Numbered from the stretch's first letter, positions 1-8,006 are shown. The stretch: DNA of 24,499 nucleotides from JBJTUH01 sp044346175 (GCA_044346175.1 JBIIZQ010000025.1:1-24499), one strand, 5' to 3'. Numbers and translations are program-made. The notes: generated from the sequence alone by a model not told the origin.

Positions 1-1
1 C

Positions 2-904
2 AAGCTCTACACCCTACTTAATGAAGCCATGTATCCTACCAATCATCCTTACTACCGTGAGGTGATTGGCACTCGTCAGGTTGTGGGGCTTATTCCACGT
101 GCTAGTATTGAGCAGTATTACCGTACTTGGTATGATGCCGCTTCCATGATAACCATTCTTGTGGGTCCTTTCTCTCATGAAGAAGGGCTTCAGTTGGTGG
201 GGCAGTACTTTAAGTTTGACGCACGCCCTGAAAGCCATGTGACTCCTGCGGAACGCCCTTCGCCTGAAGCCTTTGTTGCCGCCCTACCCTCTCGACCGCC
301 TTCGGGGAGAGTGGTGCAACACGGGGAGGTGTCTACTCGCTTTGGTATGTTGGGGTATCATGGTCCTAAACCCGAAGACCTTAAACATGCGGTGGCACTC
401 GACGTGGTCGCCCAAGTGCTAAGTGAAGGGCGTAGTGCTAGAATGACGCAAGAGTTGATTGAAAAAGCGGAGTTCCCTAATTTTAATACCATTTCAGCGT
501 ACCAGTACAGCTTTAGGTTGGGCAATGCGTTTCTTCTTAGTACGAACTTCCTCTCAGAGGATGTTGACGGCAGTATGACACTGTTACAACGCTATATTGA
601 TGACCTTTTAGAAGTGCGTCCCATCACCCAAGATGAGTTTCAATTGGCTCTAAAACGACTGAAAACCTCTTGGGCTTCTCACGCTGAAACGGCTGCCAAT
701 ATTGCCGATGCCCTTGGGTCAGCACTTGTGATGAATGACTCTCTTGAGAGCTATGAACGCTACCCTGAGGTTTTGGCGAATCTTACACTGGCGGATGTCC
801 ATATGGCGGTTCAAACCTTCTTGAAACCTTCTCAGGCTTATCAGGCATGTTTAATCCCCAACAAAGTTGATACTGAGGTTGTTACACCAGCACTTGTAAG
901 TTAG
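2..904 (+). CDS. M16 family zinc peptidase, probable catalytic subunit (5' end outside window)
   Basis: The reading frame is open from base 2, so the gene starts before the window; the ATG at 29 is internal. The visible part matches the M16 (pitrilysin/insulinase) fold: HPYYREVIGT followed by a segment ending ITILVGPF is the usual end of the first M16 half, and the rest is the second half. The HxxEH zinc motif would lie upstream and cannot be seen. The second half has no R...Y substrate-binding pair, which in M16B heterodimers sits in the non-catalytic partner. The next gene carries that pair but has lost the zinc motif, so I infer this is the catalytic subunit of a two-gene M16B peptidase. 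The gap to the next gene is 55 bases, consistent with one operon. The family assignment is firm; the catalytic role is inferred. Confidence 0.85.
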   Translation, partial: KLYTLLNEAMYPTNHPYYREVIGTRQVVGLIPRASIEQYYRTWYDAASMITILVGPFSHEEGLQLVGQYFKFDARPESHVTPAERPSPEAFVAALPSRPPSGRVVQHGEVSTRFGMLGYHGPKPEDLKHAVALDVVAQVLSEGRSARMTQELIEKAEFPNFNTISAYQYSFRLGNAFLLSTNFLSEDVDGSMTLLQRYIDDLLEVRPITQDEFQLALKRLKTSWASHAETAANIADALGSALVMNDSLESYERYPEVLANLTLADVHMAVQTFLKPSQAYQACLIPNKVDTEVVTPALVS

Positions 905-959
905 CCCTGTTGCACTAGGCACATGATACTTGCTATTTAAAAAATAAAGGATTTTTTCA

Positions 960-2270
960 ATGACCTCTACCCTTACGCTGTCTCCACTTTTCGATGGTAT
1001 TGCCAAGCATCGCCTTGAGTGTGGTGCTACCTTATGGCATGTCCCACTGGTGCAAACCCCTCGCATTGCCCTTGCCCTTGCCCTCCCTGGAGGCAATACG
1101 CTTGACCCCGTCCCTGGTAGTGCCGACATGATTGATAACCTTTTGATGCAAGGGACAGAAGATAAAACTGCCGAGGCAATCGCCCTTGCCATTGATGGAC
1201 TCAGTCTTGAAATGTCGATTAGTACACGTCGAGATGCCACTTGGATTCATGCGACTTTTTTACCTGAGGACACAGAAGCTTCTTTAAAACTCCTTGCCGA
1301 GCTTTTCTTGTTTTCAACCCTTGAAGACCTTGAGCGGGAACGAGAAAAAGTCCGAGGTGAAATTCAAATGAGCCTTGATACACCTCAATCTGTGGCTTCT
1401 GATAACCTTAGTAAAACCTTATTTGCCGATACACCCTATGGTTTTAGCGAAAGCGTCTTGTTGGAATCGCTGGATAGCCTTACGCCTGAAGGCCTTCAAA
1501 AACACTATCGTAGCGTATACCGTCCCGACCGACTGACTGGGTGCGTTGCCGGCGATGTAGATATTGAGCATTTTAATGTCCTCTTCCAAGAGGCTTTTGG
1601 TGCGGAAGATACGCATCGTATTGCGTCTGGGACAGCGACTGCAGCTGGGGTTCGGCTTAACCAAATGCGGTTAAAAGAACCCAATATTGTCCGTGCAGCT
1701 TTTAATGAAGCGGCACAAGTGCATGTGTATCAAGCATGGCTCATGCCTGAAGCAACGCATGCGGATACGGTGGTACTTTCAGTCATGAATACAATTCTTG
1801 GTGGGGCGGGGCTGAGTTCTCGGTTATTCGTCGAGTTACGGGATAAACAAGGGTTGGCCTACAGTGTGCGGAGTCGTCTCACGAGTAACAAATACCGAGG
1901 TGAGTTTACTCTCTATATTGGCACTGAACCTACGAAACTTTCTAAGGCATTGGAGGGCTTTAAAGTGCAGTTAGAACGTTTGATTCATGAGCCCATCTCC
2001 CCCCAAGAGTTAGCGGAGGCTCAACGCAATATGATGGGTAGACGGCACATTGGGCTTGAGACGGCTTCCCAACAAGCAGTGACCGTTTTGAGTAATGCCT
2101 TACTCGGTCGTGATATTGCTTATCTGCAAGCGTATGATGAACGTGTACTGGCTGTAACGGCGAGAGACATTCAACGTGTGGCACAGAAGTACCTCACGCA
2201 GCCGTCAGTACTTTCCTTGGCGGGGCCTGAATCGGTGATTCAAGAAGCCACTGTATTGCCAATTGTATAA
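960..2270 (+). CDS. M16 family peptidase-like protein, zinc motif lost (non-catalytic subunit)
   Basis: The 436-residue protein covers a full M16B unit of two related halves. Where active members have HxxEH the sequence reads ADMIDN (residues 55-60): D56, D59 and N60 replace the His, Glu and His. It therefore cannot bind zinc in the normal way. The second half keeps SSRLFVELRDKQGLAYSV (about residues 286-303), with R294 and Y301 in the place of the Arg/Tyr pair that non-catalytic subunits lend to the shared active site. Together with the upstream gene this is a typical bacterial M16B catalytic/non-catalytic pair, acting on peptides, probably in the envelope. I see no clear signal peptide in this subunit. 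The ATG is preceded by AAAGGA at a workable distance. Confidence 0.88.
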   Translation: MTSTLTLSPLFDGIAKHRLECGATLWHVPLVQTPRIALALALPGGNTLDPVPGSADMIDNLLMQGTEDKTAEAIALAIDGLSLEMSISTRRDATWIHATFLPEDTEASLKLLAELFLFSTLEDLEREREKVRGEIQMSLDTPQSVASDNLSKTLFADTPYGFSESVLLESLDSLTPEGLQKHYRSVYRPDRLTGCVAGDVDIEHFNVLFQEAFGAEDTHRIASGTATAAGVRLNQMRLKEPNIVRAAFNEAAQVHVYQAWLMPEATHADTVVLSVMNTILGGAGLSSRLFVELRDKQGLAYSVRSRLTSNKYRGEFTLYIGTEPTKLSKALEGFKVQLERLIHEPISPQELAEAQRNMMGRRHIGLETASQQAVTVLSNALLGRDIAYLQAYDERVLAVTARDIQRVAQKYLTQPSVLSLAGPESVIQEATVLPIV

Positions 2271-2295
2271 ATGATATAGAAAGTCATCACCTATC

Positions 2296-2784
2296 ATGAT
2301 GGGCATATTGCACACCCCTGAAGATGTCACCCTTTGGGTAAAAACACAAAGAGAAGCTGGCAAGCGTATTGTGACAACCAATGGATGCTTTGACCTTGTC
2401 CATGTTGGGCATGCACGGTATCTGCAGTGGAGCAAAGCCCAAGGTGATGTACTGCTTGTGTGTGTTAATAGTGATGCTTCCGTGAAAGCACTCAAAGGAG
2501 ACACACGTCCTATTGTGCCTGAACAAGACCGTATGGAGCTTCTGGCGGCTTTAGGATGTGTGGATGCCGTTGTGTTATTTCGTGAAGCCACCCCTGTGAG
2601 CTTGTTGGAAGCTATTCGTCCAGACGTGCATGTGAAAGGTGGGCAGTATACTGTTGAAACGCTGCCTGAGGCTCCTGCACTGCTTGCCATGAACACTCAC
2701 CTTGTGTTTGCAACGATGAGTGAAGGGCATTCAACCTCTACACTGATTGAAAAGGTTATCAAAAGTTATCAAACGACAAGATAG
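2296..2784 (+). CDS. rfaE2: D-glycero-beta-D-manno-heptose 1-phosphate adenylyltransferase
   Basis: This 162-residue cytidylyltransferase-fold enzyme has TNGCFDLVHVGH at residues 28-39, with the nucleotide-binding HxGH (H36, H39). It also has the family signatures VNSDASVKALKGDTRPIVP and RPDVHVKGGQY. Family knowledge: it transfers AMP from ATP to heptose 1-phosphate, giving ADP-heptose for the LPS inner core; in many bacteria this is the C-terminal half of HldE. Here it stands alone, without the kinase half. It starts 25 bases after the M16 pair and is probably co-transcribed. Two consecutive ATG codons (2296 and 2299) leave the exact start open by one residue. The heptosyltransferase-family gene at 8287 would be a logical user of the product. 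Confidence 0.92.
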   Translation: MMGILHTPEDVTLWVKTQREAGKRIVTTNGCFDLVHVGHARYLQWSKAQGDVLLVCVNSDASVKALKGDTRPIVPEQDRMELLAALGCVDAVVLFREATPVSLLEAIRPDVHVKGGQYTVETLPEAPALLAMNTHLVFATMSEGHSTSTLIEKVIKSYQTTR

Positions 2785-2795
2785 TACGTGCTATC
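2780..2795. repeat. 16-bp near-palindrome holding two convergent stop codons
   Basis: GATAGTACGTGCTATC is an inverted repeat apart from one symmetric position that would form a G-U pair in RNA. It contains the TAG of rfaE2 (2782-2784) and the reverse-strand TAG of the following gene (2791-2793). There is no T-run, so a terminator role is uncertain. Confidence 0.5.
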
Positions 2796-3672
2796 CGATA
2801 AATCCAGCTTTCGCAACGACTCGAAAAAGTTGACGTTTTAGACCACCCTCAAATTCAAACTCCCCAAGAGTTTCAACACCGTAACGACTATAGGTTGTGG
2901 GGGTTTCTTTGAGGTGAGCCTGATGACCATTGTAGACCATGTCTGAAGCAATAATACGAAACTCTTCACAATAGAGAAGTATCTCATGAGCTTCCTGTGC
3001 CACTTGGCTTGGGCTAGGCTGAGCGGTTTCATAGGCAACGAGGAGCATTTTAAAGGGCGGTTGAGGGTCGATAGGTCGTAGACTGTTATAAAGATAGTAG
3101 GTTTCTTCCCGTAATCTGCATGAAAGCTCCAGTGCTTCTGCACAACTGTAAACAGGTACAATCCAAACATTGTCGGAGCGCCAAATGGTTCGTAGTTTCC
3201 CAAACAGCTTCTGGGTATACTGTGGAAACTGTTCAAATGGGTACTCCAACACAAAGCAATAGACCAAGCTTTCTCGGTAGTGTTGTTCTTGCTTTTTACG
3301 GCTTAGTACGACCGTTCGGTATTCTTGCTTCATACGTGCGGTGTCATGTCGAGCGGTGAGTTTGTTATCCATTCCTAACAGATAAAGTGCCACAGCATTC
3401 GAGAAGTAGGCTAAACACAGACACAAAATACCTTCTATGGAGGGAAGTAAGCTAATCGGGCCCCATTGCGACTGTACAGTAGGCATGAGAGGCTTTAGAA
3501 GTAGAAACATCATGTGGGCAGGACCTGTGACTAACCCTATCCATCGTACCCACTCCACTTGTTTAGTGAGTTTCATTGCAATAATAACCTGCTCAGTAAA
3601 CAAAAAAGGTATCAACAGTATGGAAGCCACTGCCACCCATTGCATGGTTCTTGCATACATCCGAAGTAGCAT
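2791..3672 (-). CDS. Three-TM membrane protein with degenerate class III nucleotide cyclase-like domain
   Basis: The 293-residue protein has an N-terminal membrane part with hydrophobic segments at about 10-32, 42-60 and 75-100. A basic linker and a cytosolic domain (about 130-290) follow. The domain has the outline of a class III adenylate/guanylate cyclase: a first strand YCFVLEYPFEQF, a middle LLVAYETAQPS where active enzymes have a GIH.G-type strand, then CEEFRIIASDMVY and the closing LGEFEFEGGLKRQLFRVV. The metal-binding Asp expected in the first strand is absent, so cyclase activity is unlikely; a nucleotide-binding or partner role is possible. AAAGGA lies about 11 bases before the ATG. 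The gene converges on rfaE2 and diverges from the 3902 gene. Fold assignment is by eye and tentative; the membrane topology is secure. Confidence 0.6.
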   Translation of the reverse strand: MLLRMYARTMQWVAVASILLIPFLFTEQVIIAMKLTKQVEWVRWIGLVTGPAHMMFLLLKPLMPTVQSQWGPISLLPSIEGILCLCLAYFSNAVALYLLGMDNKLTARHDTARMKQEYRTVVLSRKKQEQHYRESLVYCFVLEYPFEQFPQYTQKLFGKLRTIWRSDNVWIVPVYSCAEALELSCRLREETYYLYNSLRPIDPQPPFKMLLVAYETAQPSPSQVAQEAHEILLYCEEFRIIASDMVYNGHQAHLKETPTTYSRYGVETLGEFEFEGGLKRQLFRVVAKAGFIG

Positions 3673-3901
3673 AAGTTTGATATCCTTTGATAGAAGGCAA
3701 CATGTCTCAAAACAATCCTAATACTTGCGTGTTCGGCATGTTCACTCGCTGACCCCTCATCTTGAAGGCAAATATCCTCTTTCCATAGGGTTTTATGCTT
3801 CTAGGATGAACGTATGTTTGAGGAGCTTTTTTATCATTCATACGAACGCTACTCTCCAAAAGCCTCTATCAGACGAAGTAACCTCACGATGAGCGACAAC
3901 G

Positions 3902-4927
3902 ATGAAGCAGACCCTAAGACACACCTTCCAAGCTTCCTATGCCTATGATGTTGGCGTGCCACGCTTTGGTTATACTACCACCGCCTCATCGTCAGCCCCC
4001 TTATCTTCTGGGCCGCAAGACATGTCCGCTTCGCCACTGAGGCTAGGTCAACACACGAGCTTAAAAGAAGGCTATGGCTTTTTCCCTAGTACTTTTGGGT
4101 TTTTCAGACCCGTAGACCAACAAGCACAACGTATGCCTTTGCTTAGTGCCGTGCCAGAGTCACAAATTACGGCGAGTACCCTTGCAAGCAAAGTAGACGC
4201 ATGGCAGAAACGATTGGTTCAGAGTCATTATGGCGATAAGTTTTTGCAGCATATGCTGCCCGCAACGCAAGTGACCCAATGGACGCATAAACTCCCTGGG
4301 GCAAACAGTTCATGGATGTATCGTCTAGGACAGCAAGGCTCTTTTCAGGAAGTTCTAGGTTTTGAGAGGCAACGTATCGCCCTTTCACAAGCGATGAAAC
4401 AGCCTAAAACTTGGATGGCACTTGCCAGACAAAATATGGCACACGTTCCTCAGCATCTTCGAGAAGGACTTAAAACCCCTATCCAATTTAGTGCTAAAGC
4501 CGTCCATGGTTCGTTCACCAAACCTCTTGCCGAAACACTTTCAACAGGTGCTAATCCACTGTCAAGTCTTTTGTATTTAGGTGCTATTTTGTCCCTTCCA
4601 CTCGATAGCCTCAGGGCAGGTAGGAAAGGGAAACAAGAAGCCCGAGCTATGGGAGCTTCTCAAGACATTCAAAAAGCGTTTGAGCGGGAAGTGTTTTTTA
4701 AGCGTTTGAGTAAAAACGTGCTTTGTTGGTTAGGGGCAGGTATAGGGTTTAATCTTGGTCAATCAGCTATATGCGTCACCACACTTGGCCTTACTTGGCC
4801 TGGTGTGCTGGCGGGCATTCTTCTCGGGGTTGGTACATCCACTTTCATGCGTCAAGGATTAAACCAGTGGATGCCTGAAAGTTTTAAGCAAAGCAGATAC
4901 GTACTCAGAAAACCCTTAGCCACCTAG
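3902..4927 (+). CDS. Unassigned protein with N-terminal PRFGY motif and C-terminal hydrophobic hairpin
   Basis: I do not recognise this 341-residue protein. The first 20 residues are aromatic/polar, followed by VPRFGY (R21 F22 G23) and a Ser/Thr/Pro-rich stretch to about residue 50. A middle region to about 210 is rich in Gln, basic and aromatic residues. The C-terminal third has hydrophobic segments near 217-237 and a glycine-rich pair near 273-318, suggesting membrane insertion of the tail. The same R-[FY]-G tag at nearly the same position occurs in the convergent neighbour (4924-5643) and in the methyltransferase at 18470. The ribosome binding site before 3902 is weak, but the tag supports a start close to here. 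The stop codon overlaps that of the opposite gene in CTAG. Confidence 0.7.
   Translation: MKQTLRHTFQASYAYDVGVPRFGYTTTASSSAPLSSGPQDMSASPLRLGQHTSLKEGYGFFPSTFGFFRPVDQQAQRMPLLSAVPESQITASTLASKVDAWQKRLVQSHYGDKFLQHMLPATQVTQWTHKLPGANSSWMYRLGQQGSFQEVLGFERQRIALSQAMKQPKTWMALARQNMAHVPQHLREGLKTPIQFSAKAVHGSFTKPLAETLSTGANPLSSLLYLGAILSLPLDSLRAGRKGKQEARAMGASQDIQKAFEREVFFKRLSKNVLCWLGAGIGFNLGQSAICVTTLGLTWPGVLAGILLGVGTSTFMRQGLNQWMPESFKQSRYVLRKPLAT
4924..4927. other. Overlapping convergent stop codons (CTAG)
   Basis: The self-complementary CTAG supplies TAG to the plus-strand gene (4925-4927) and TAG to the minus-strand gene (4926-4924), so the two tagged genes overlap by four bases end to end. No terminator hairpin with a T-run is visible around it. 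Confidence 0.85.
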
Positions 4928-5643
4928 TTCACGACAATGGCACGTACATCTGAGCGAGACCCACTGGGGGTTTCCAGGCGTCCTTTTGAGCGAATGGTTT
5001 CTCCTGGCGTTTCAGGGGTTTGTGGCACTGAAAACACGCCATTGACACCAATCACATTCCGCTTATCGGAGAGTGTGGGTCCTTGATAAGTCACCAACTG
5101 CCACTGGTCTTGTTGTGGTTGCCAGTAGGTACGAATCCCTGCATTTAATTCAGTACGACTCTGTTCTGTATTGGTTCCTTCACTCGCCGTTAACATCGTT
5201 ACAAGACGTTTAGAGGAAAGCACGAGAGAAGCACCACTTTTACCGTTAACATTGCTGTTAAGGAAGGCAACAGGCTTGCCATCCTCACCATACATAATGA
5301 GCTGTGCGACATGGGTGTCAGGGTTTTCACCCATGGTGAAGAGTTTTTTGCCCGAAGAAGGGCTTTGAATTGTAAGTTGGTTTACCACCAAATTACGTGC
5401 CACTTGAGCGGGTGGTAATAAAACTTGTTGTGCAGGCACAACACGAGAGGCACTTGAGGGTGTCGTTGGCGTGAGTGGTTGTGCTGGAGAGGCGTTGACA
5501 GGCTGTAAGGGAAGTACAGTCGTTTGAGAGGCGATGGGGACTGCCGCAGGTGTGGGTGTTGAGGTTGTTTCACCAAAACGGGCAGAGGAATGACGTAGGG
5601 GATGAACCCGAAGTACTTGGGAAAAGGAAGGTGCAAACATCAT
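4924..5643 (-). CDS. Unassigned protein with N-terminal ARFGE motif, Pro/Thr/Ala linker and beta-rich domain
   Basis: The 239-residue protein has three parts. Residues 1-25 hold a short tag ending ARFGE (R22 F23 G24). Residues about 26-85 are a low-complexity Pro/Thr/Ala/Val/Gln linker of the kind seen in exported or surface proteins. From about 88 to the end there is a probable beta-rich domain with many Gly, Asn, Thr and Ser residues (for example GEDGKPVAFLNSNVNGKSG). I cannot assign the domain to a family. There is no classical signal peptide or lipobox, so if exported it would need another route, possibly through the tag. It is tail-to-tail with the similarly tagged 3902 gene. The start has two adjacent ATGs and a poor ribosome site. 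Confidence 0.68.
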   Translation of the reverse strand: MMFAPSFSQVLRVHPLRHSSARFGETTSTPTPAAVPIASQTTVLPLQPVNASPAQPLTPTTPSSASRVVPAQQVLLPPAQVARNLVVNQLTIQSPSSGKKLFTMGENPDTHVAQLIMYGEDGKPVAFLNSNVNGKSGASLVLSSKRLVTMLTASEGTNTEQSRTELNAGIRTYWQPQQDQWQLVTYQGPTLSDKRNVIGVNGVFSVPQTPETPGETIRSKGRLETPSGSRSDVRAIVVN

Positions 5644-5866
5644 AGGTGCTGGAGACTCCGAGAGTTTCTGTGATTCTTAAAGTTTAAATTACCAAAACCG
5701 TGGTTTCATACTAGAGCCTAAACAAAGTTTGAATTAGGTACTGGATGAAATGAGGAGGAACGAAACTTCAGACGGGGATTAAAACATTGTGCCTCTTGAT
5801 TCAGAGTATCAATCAATTAACCACCGGAAACCTTTTCATGCAAGCTTCCCCCAAGGAAACGTCGTG

Positions 5867-6013
5867 ATGAATATAAGGGCATATAAAAACACTAGCTTAA
5901 AAAAGGAGTTTCAACAGGACGTATCAACAAAGGCATCCGCCAAAAAAGAAGTCTCCTTAAAAACGCTAGCTATATTGTATTGTCTTGAAACAAAGCAGTT
6001 AAATCAATCATGA
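5867..6013 (+). CDS. Possible small lysine-rich protein (48 residues)
   Basis: ATG 5867 has AAGGAA about eight bases upstream and opens a 48-codon frame, rich in Lys, Ser and Ala, ending at TGA 6011-6013. The same frame could begin at GTG 5789, but without a ribosome site. There is no recognised domain. It might be a real small gene or chance. Confidence 0.25.
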   Translation: MNIRAYKNTSLKKEFQQDVSTKASAKKEVSLKTLAILYCLETKQLNQS

Positions 6014-6021
6014 ATCCTGTT

Positions 6022-6043
6022 ACGATGACATGATTGTAACAAA
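6022..6043. repeat. Inverted repeat downstream of the phosphate transporter gene
   Basis: GTTACGAT and ATTGTAAC form an 8-bp stem with one G-U pair around a six-base loop. The shorter TTTCGC...GCGAAA repeat at 6055-6074 overlaps the transporter's stop codon. Either could stabilise or end the transcript; neither has a strong T-run. Confidence 0.4.
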
Positions 6044-6065
6044 TTGCAATGTAGTTTCGCAAGCC

Positions 6066-7103
6066 CTAGCGAAATTGTGGGAGTAATTGCTCCAAAAGAA
6101 GCAGGACTAAAAAGGCAATCAAGGCACTTGCGGGTATGGTGAGAATCCAAGCCCATAGGATATTTCCGACGACTCCCCATTTTACAGCACTCCAGCGCTT
6201 TGCTGCCCCTACCCCTAAAATAGAGGTCGTAATGACATGGGTGGTCGAAAGAGGAATTCCCATGGCGGTTGCTTGATGAATGACGAGTGCTGCCGTTGTT
6301 TCAGCCACACAGCCATGAATGGGTTTGAGCTGGCTGACACGACTTCCCATCGTACGAATAATACGCCAACCACCTGACAATGTCCCTAAGCCCATGGCGA
6401 AAGCACATAGTACAACAATCCAACTATGCACTTCAAAGTGCTTTTGCCCCGTGGCAAGGGAAACTGCAAGGGCAATAATGCCCATGGACTTTTGGGCATC
6501 GTTACTCCCGTGGCTATAAGCCATGAAGCCTGCCGATAAAAGCTGGCATTTCCCAAAAACCTTTTGAATGGTATCAGCGGTTAAGCGTTTTACGAGCCAA
6601 GTCAGTGCGACCATCACGACATAAGCCGTGACAATCCCAATGGCTGGGGATAAAATCATGGGGTAAAGTACTTTGGTGCCAAGGGTATCCAATTGTACGG
6701 GATACCATCCACCCACATGGGCAACCACCGCACCAATTAAAGCACCAATTAAGGCGTGCGAGCTACTAGAGGGTAGTCCGTAGTACCAAGTAATAAGATT
6801 CCAAATAATCGCCCCTAAAAGGGTGGCACTTAACACGGGCATGGTCACCATGGTGGGGTCTACGATGCCTTTCCCAATCATGGAGGCAACTTGGGTACCA
6901 GCCAAAGCACCTAGTAAATTCAATACGGCTCCAAAGAGTACCGCTACTTTAGGGGTTAATACTCTTGTGCCTACAACCGTGGCAATCGCATTGGCTGCAT
7001 CATGAAAACCATTGATGTAATCAAATCCAAGGGCCAATACAATATTGACACACAAGAAAATAAACACGGGGGTGTCCAAGTGAAACAGTTGAAGAAAATC
7101 CAT
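6066..7103 (-). CDS. PiT family inorganic phosphate transporter
   Basis: The 345-residue integral membrane protein has the paired PiT signatures: GFDYINGFHDAANAIATVV (about 26-44) and HGSNDAQKSMG (198-208). These are the inverted-repeat Asn-Asp/His-Asp motifs that form the ion and phosphate path. PSSSSHALIG (111-120) and the later PLSTTHVITTSILGVG are the matching second pair. Family role: low-affinity, cation-coupled uptake of phosphate through the inner membrane. The length fits the short bacterial PiT form. The gene is alone; a candidate promoter at 7160-7188 overlaps a small palindrome, so it may be under repressor control. The start is ATG, with no clear ribosome site. Confidence 0.95.
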   Translation of the reverse strand: MDFLQLFHLDTPVFIFLCVNIVLALGFDYINGFHDAANAIATVVGTRVLTPKVAVLFGAVLNLLGALAGTQVASMIGKGIVDPTMVTMPVLSATLLGAIIWNLITWYYGLPSSSSHALIGALIGAVVAHVGGWYPVQLDTLGTKVLYPMILSPAIGIVTAYVVMVALTWLVKRLTADTIQKVFGKCQLLSAGFMAYSHGSNDAQKSMGIIALAVSLATGQKHFEVHSWIVVLCAFAMGLGTLSGGWRIIRTMGSRVSQLKPIHGCVAETTAALVIHQATAMGIPLSTTHVITTSILGVGAAKRWSAVKWGVVGNILWAWILTIPASALIAFLVLLLLEQLLPQFR

Positions 7104-7154
7104 GAGCGTCGTTAGTTTTTCATTGTATGCTTAGGTTTCTGAGAAAGTGTCACG

Positions 7155-7188
7155 TGTAAAATTTACATCCAAAACTTACGTCGTGCAA
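7155..7188 (-). promoter_or_regulatory. Candidate promoter of the phosphate transporter with overlapping operator-like palindrome
   Basis: On the minus strand TTGCAC (7183-7188) and TAAATT (7160-7165) are 17 bases apart. The -10 lies inside TGTAAA-A-TTTACA (7155-7167), a perfect 6+1+6 palindrome. This layout fits repression by a dimeric regulator. It was read by eye only. Confidence 0.35.
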
Positions 7189-7299
7189 ACCTTCAGTAAA
7201 CATTAAGTCCTAATAGAAAGTATGTATTTTTACACTAACACAAGCATTCACGCTTGAGTATCTCTTTTCATGAACAGCCTCTGGTTTTAAAATAACTGT

Positions 7300-7327
7300 T
7301 TGGCAAAAAATGTTTACTCGTTATAAT
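7300..7327 (+). promoter_or_regulatory. Promoter of tRNA-Leu
   Basis: TTGGCA (7300-7305) and a perfect TATAAT (7322-7327) are separated by 16 bases and lie about 40 bases before the tRNA. Five of six -35 bases and all -10 bases match the sigma-70 consensus. Confidence 0.75.
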
Positions 7328-7369
7328 AGAAAGTACGAAGCATTCAGTATGATGATGTTTCCTTCACCT

Positions 7370-7454
7370 GCCTCAGTGGTGAAATGGTAGACACAACGGA
7401 CTTAAAATCCGTTGGGAGGCAACTCCCGTGCCAGTTCGAGTCTGGCCTGAGGCA
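7370..7454 (+). tRNA. tRNA-Leu (UAA)
   Basis: The acceptor arms GCCTCAG (7370-7376) and CTGAGGC (7447-7453) pair fully. The anticodon stem ACGGA/TCCGT encloses the loop CTTAAAA with anticodon TAA. A long class II variable arm (GGGAG...CTCCC) and the T-loop GTTCGAGTC are present. The discriminator is A and the 3' CCA is not encoded. With a 16-base-spaced promoter upstream and a terminator seven bases downstream, it is a single-gene transcript. Confidence 0.97.
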
Positions 7455-7460
7455 AATTAT

Positions 7461-7490
7461 CCCCCTTGAAACTTTCAAGGGGGATTTTTA
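7461..7490 (+). terminator. Rho-independent terminator after tRNA-Leu
   Basis: CCCCCTTGAAA and TTTCAAGGGGG pair perfectly (realistically an 8-bp stem with a seven-base loop) and are followed by ATTTTTATT. It lies just beyond the 3' end of the converging membrane-protein gene. Confidence 0.92.
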
Positions 7491-7494
7491 TTGA

Positions 7495-7905
7495 TTACAG
7501 CAAGCCCAAGAACTTGTACGGGATGACCCAAGGCAATATTAAAACCCATGCTAGAAAAAACCATGTCATGCCCATGGGTAATGTATGCCCTTGCCCTCGG
7601 AGCATGGCGGGTAATGCCACCACTAGCAACCAGCTCCCTTTATACAACAGTTGCAACAGTAGCACAACGCTATAGGTTTCTGGAGACACCCATAACCCAA
7701 GCACTGAAAGTACGGTGATTGCAGACCATAAACTACCCACAATCCGTAAGCTTGTATAAGGTGGTACCGCAGCAGAGACACCCTCCAGCACATACCGTGC
7801 TGAAAACTCAGGGAAAAACAAAGCCGTGATGCCCACAAAGCCAGCCACTAGAATATTGGCAATATAAACACTATTTAAAAATAGCATTTGGGTTGCTGAA
7901 AGCAT
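7495..7905 (-). CDS. Small four-TM integral membrane protein of unknown function
   Basis: The 136-residue protein is almost entirely hydrophobic. There are four likely membrane segments: about residues 10-31, 52-72, 78-98 and 112-131. A short loop between the first two contains FPEFSARYVLEG, and GQGHTLPMG lies before the last. The outline resembles small DoxX/DUF4345-like four-helix membrane proteins, but no diagnostic motif lets me name a family. The ATG has AAGGA about nine bases upstream. It is a single gene between two tRNAs. Confidence 0.75.
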   Translation of the reverse strand: MLSATQMLFLNSVYIANILVAGFVGITALFFPEFSARYVLEGVSAAVPPYTSLRIVGSLWSAITVLSVLGLWVSPETYSVVLLLQLLYKGSWLLVVALPAMLRGQGHTLPMGMTWFFLAWVLILPWVIPYKFLGLL

Positions 7906-7971
7906 GGGTCATTCCTTGGGTATAAAACGGAGGAGCGGTGAGACAGACTTGATTCAGATGCTAAAGAGCCT

Positions 7972-8006
7972 ATAAAAAACTAAACCCTCGCAATTTGCGA
8001 GGGTTT
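7972..8006 (-). terminator. Rho-independent terminator after tRNA-Asp
   Basis: AAACCCTCGCAA (7982-7993) and TTGCGAGGGTTT (7995-8006) form a perfect 12-bp inverted repeat. Read on the minus strand, it is followed by AGTTTTTTATA. It lies just beyond the 3' end of the tRNA. Confidence 0.93.

Larger units (their letters stand above)
5644..6065. other. A+T-rich intergenic region, 422 bases, with one doubtful small ORF and two inverted repeats
   Basis: The region lies between the start of the 4924-5643 gene and the end of the phosphate transporter gene. It must hold the promoter of the former, but I see no convincing -35/-10 pair. It contains a possible 48-codon ORF (5867-6013) and two inverted repeats at its right end (6022-6043 and 6055-6074). 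Confidence 0.5.

Noticed and set aside
1960..2696. Minus-strand frames across the M16 and rfaE2 genes
   Set aside because: They lie opposite strongly conserved coding sequence and have no recognisable content; they are shadows.
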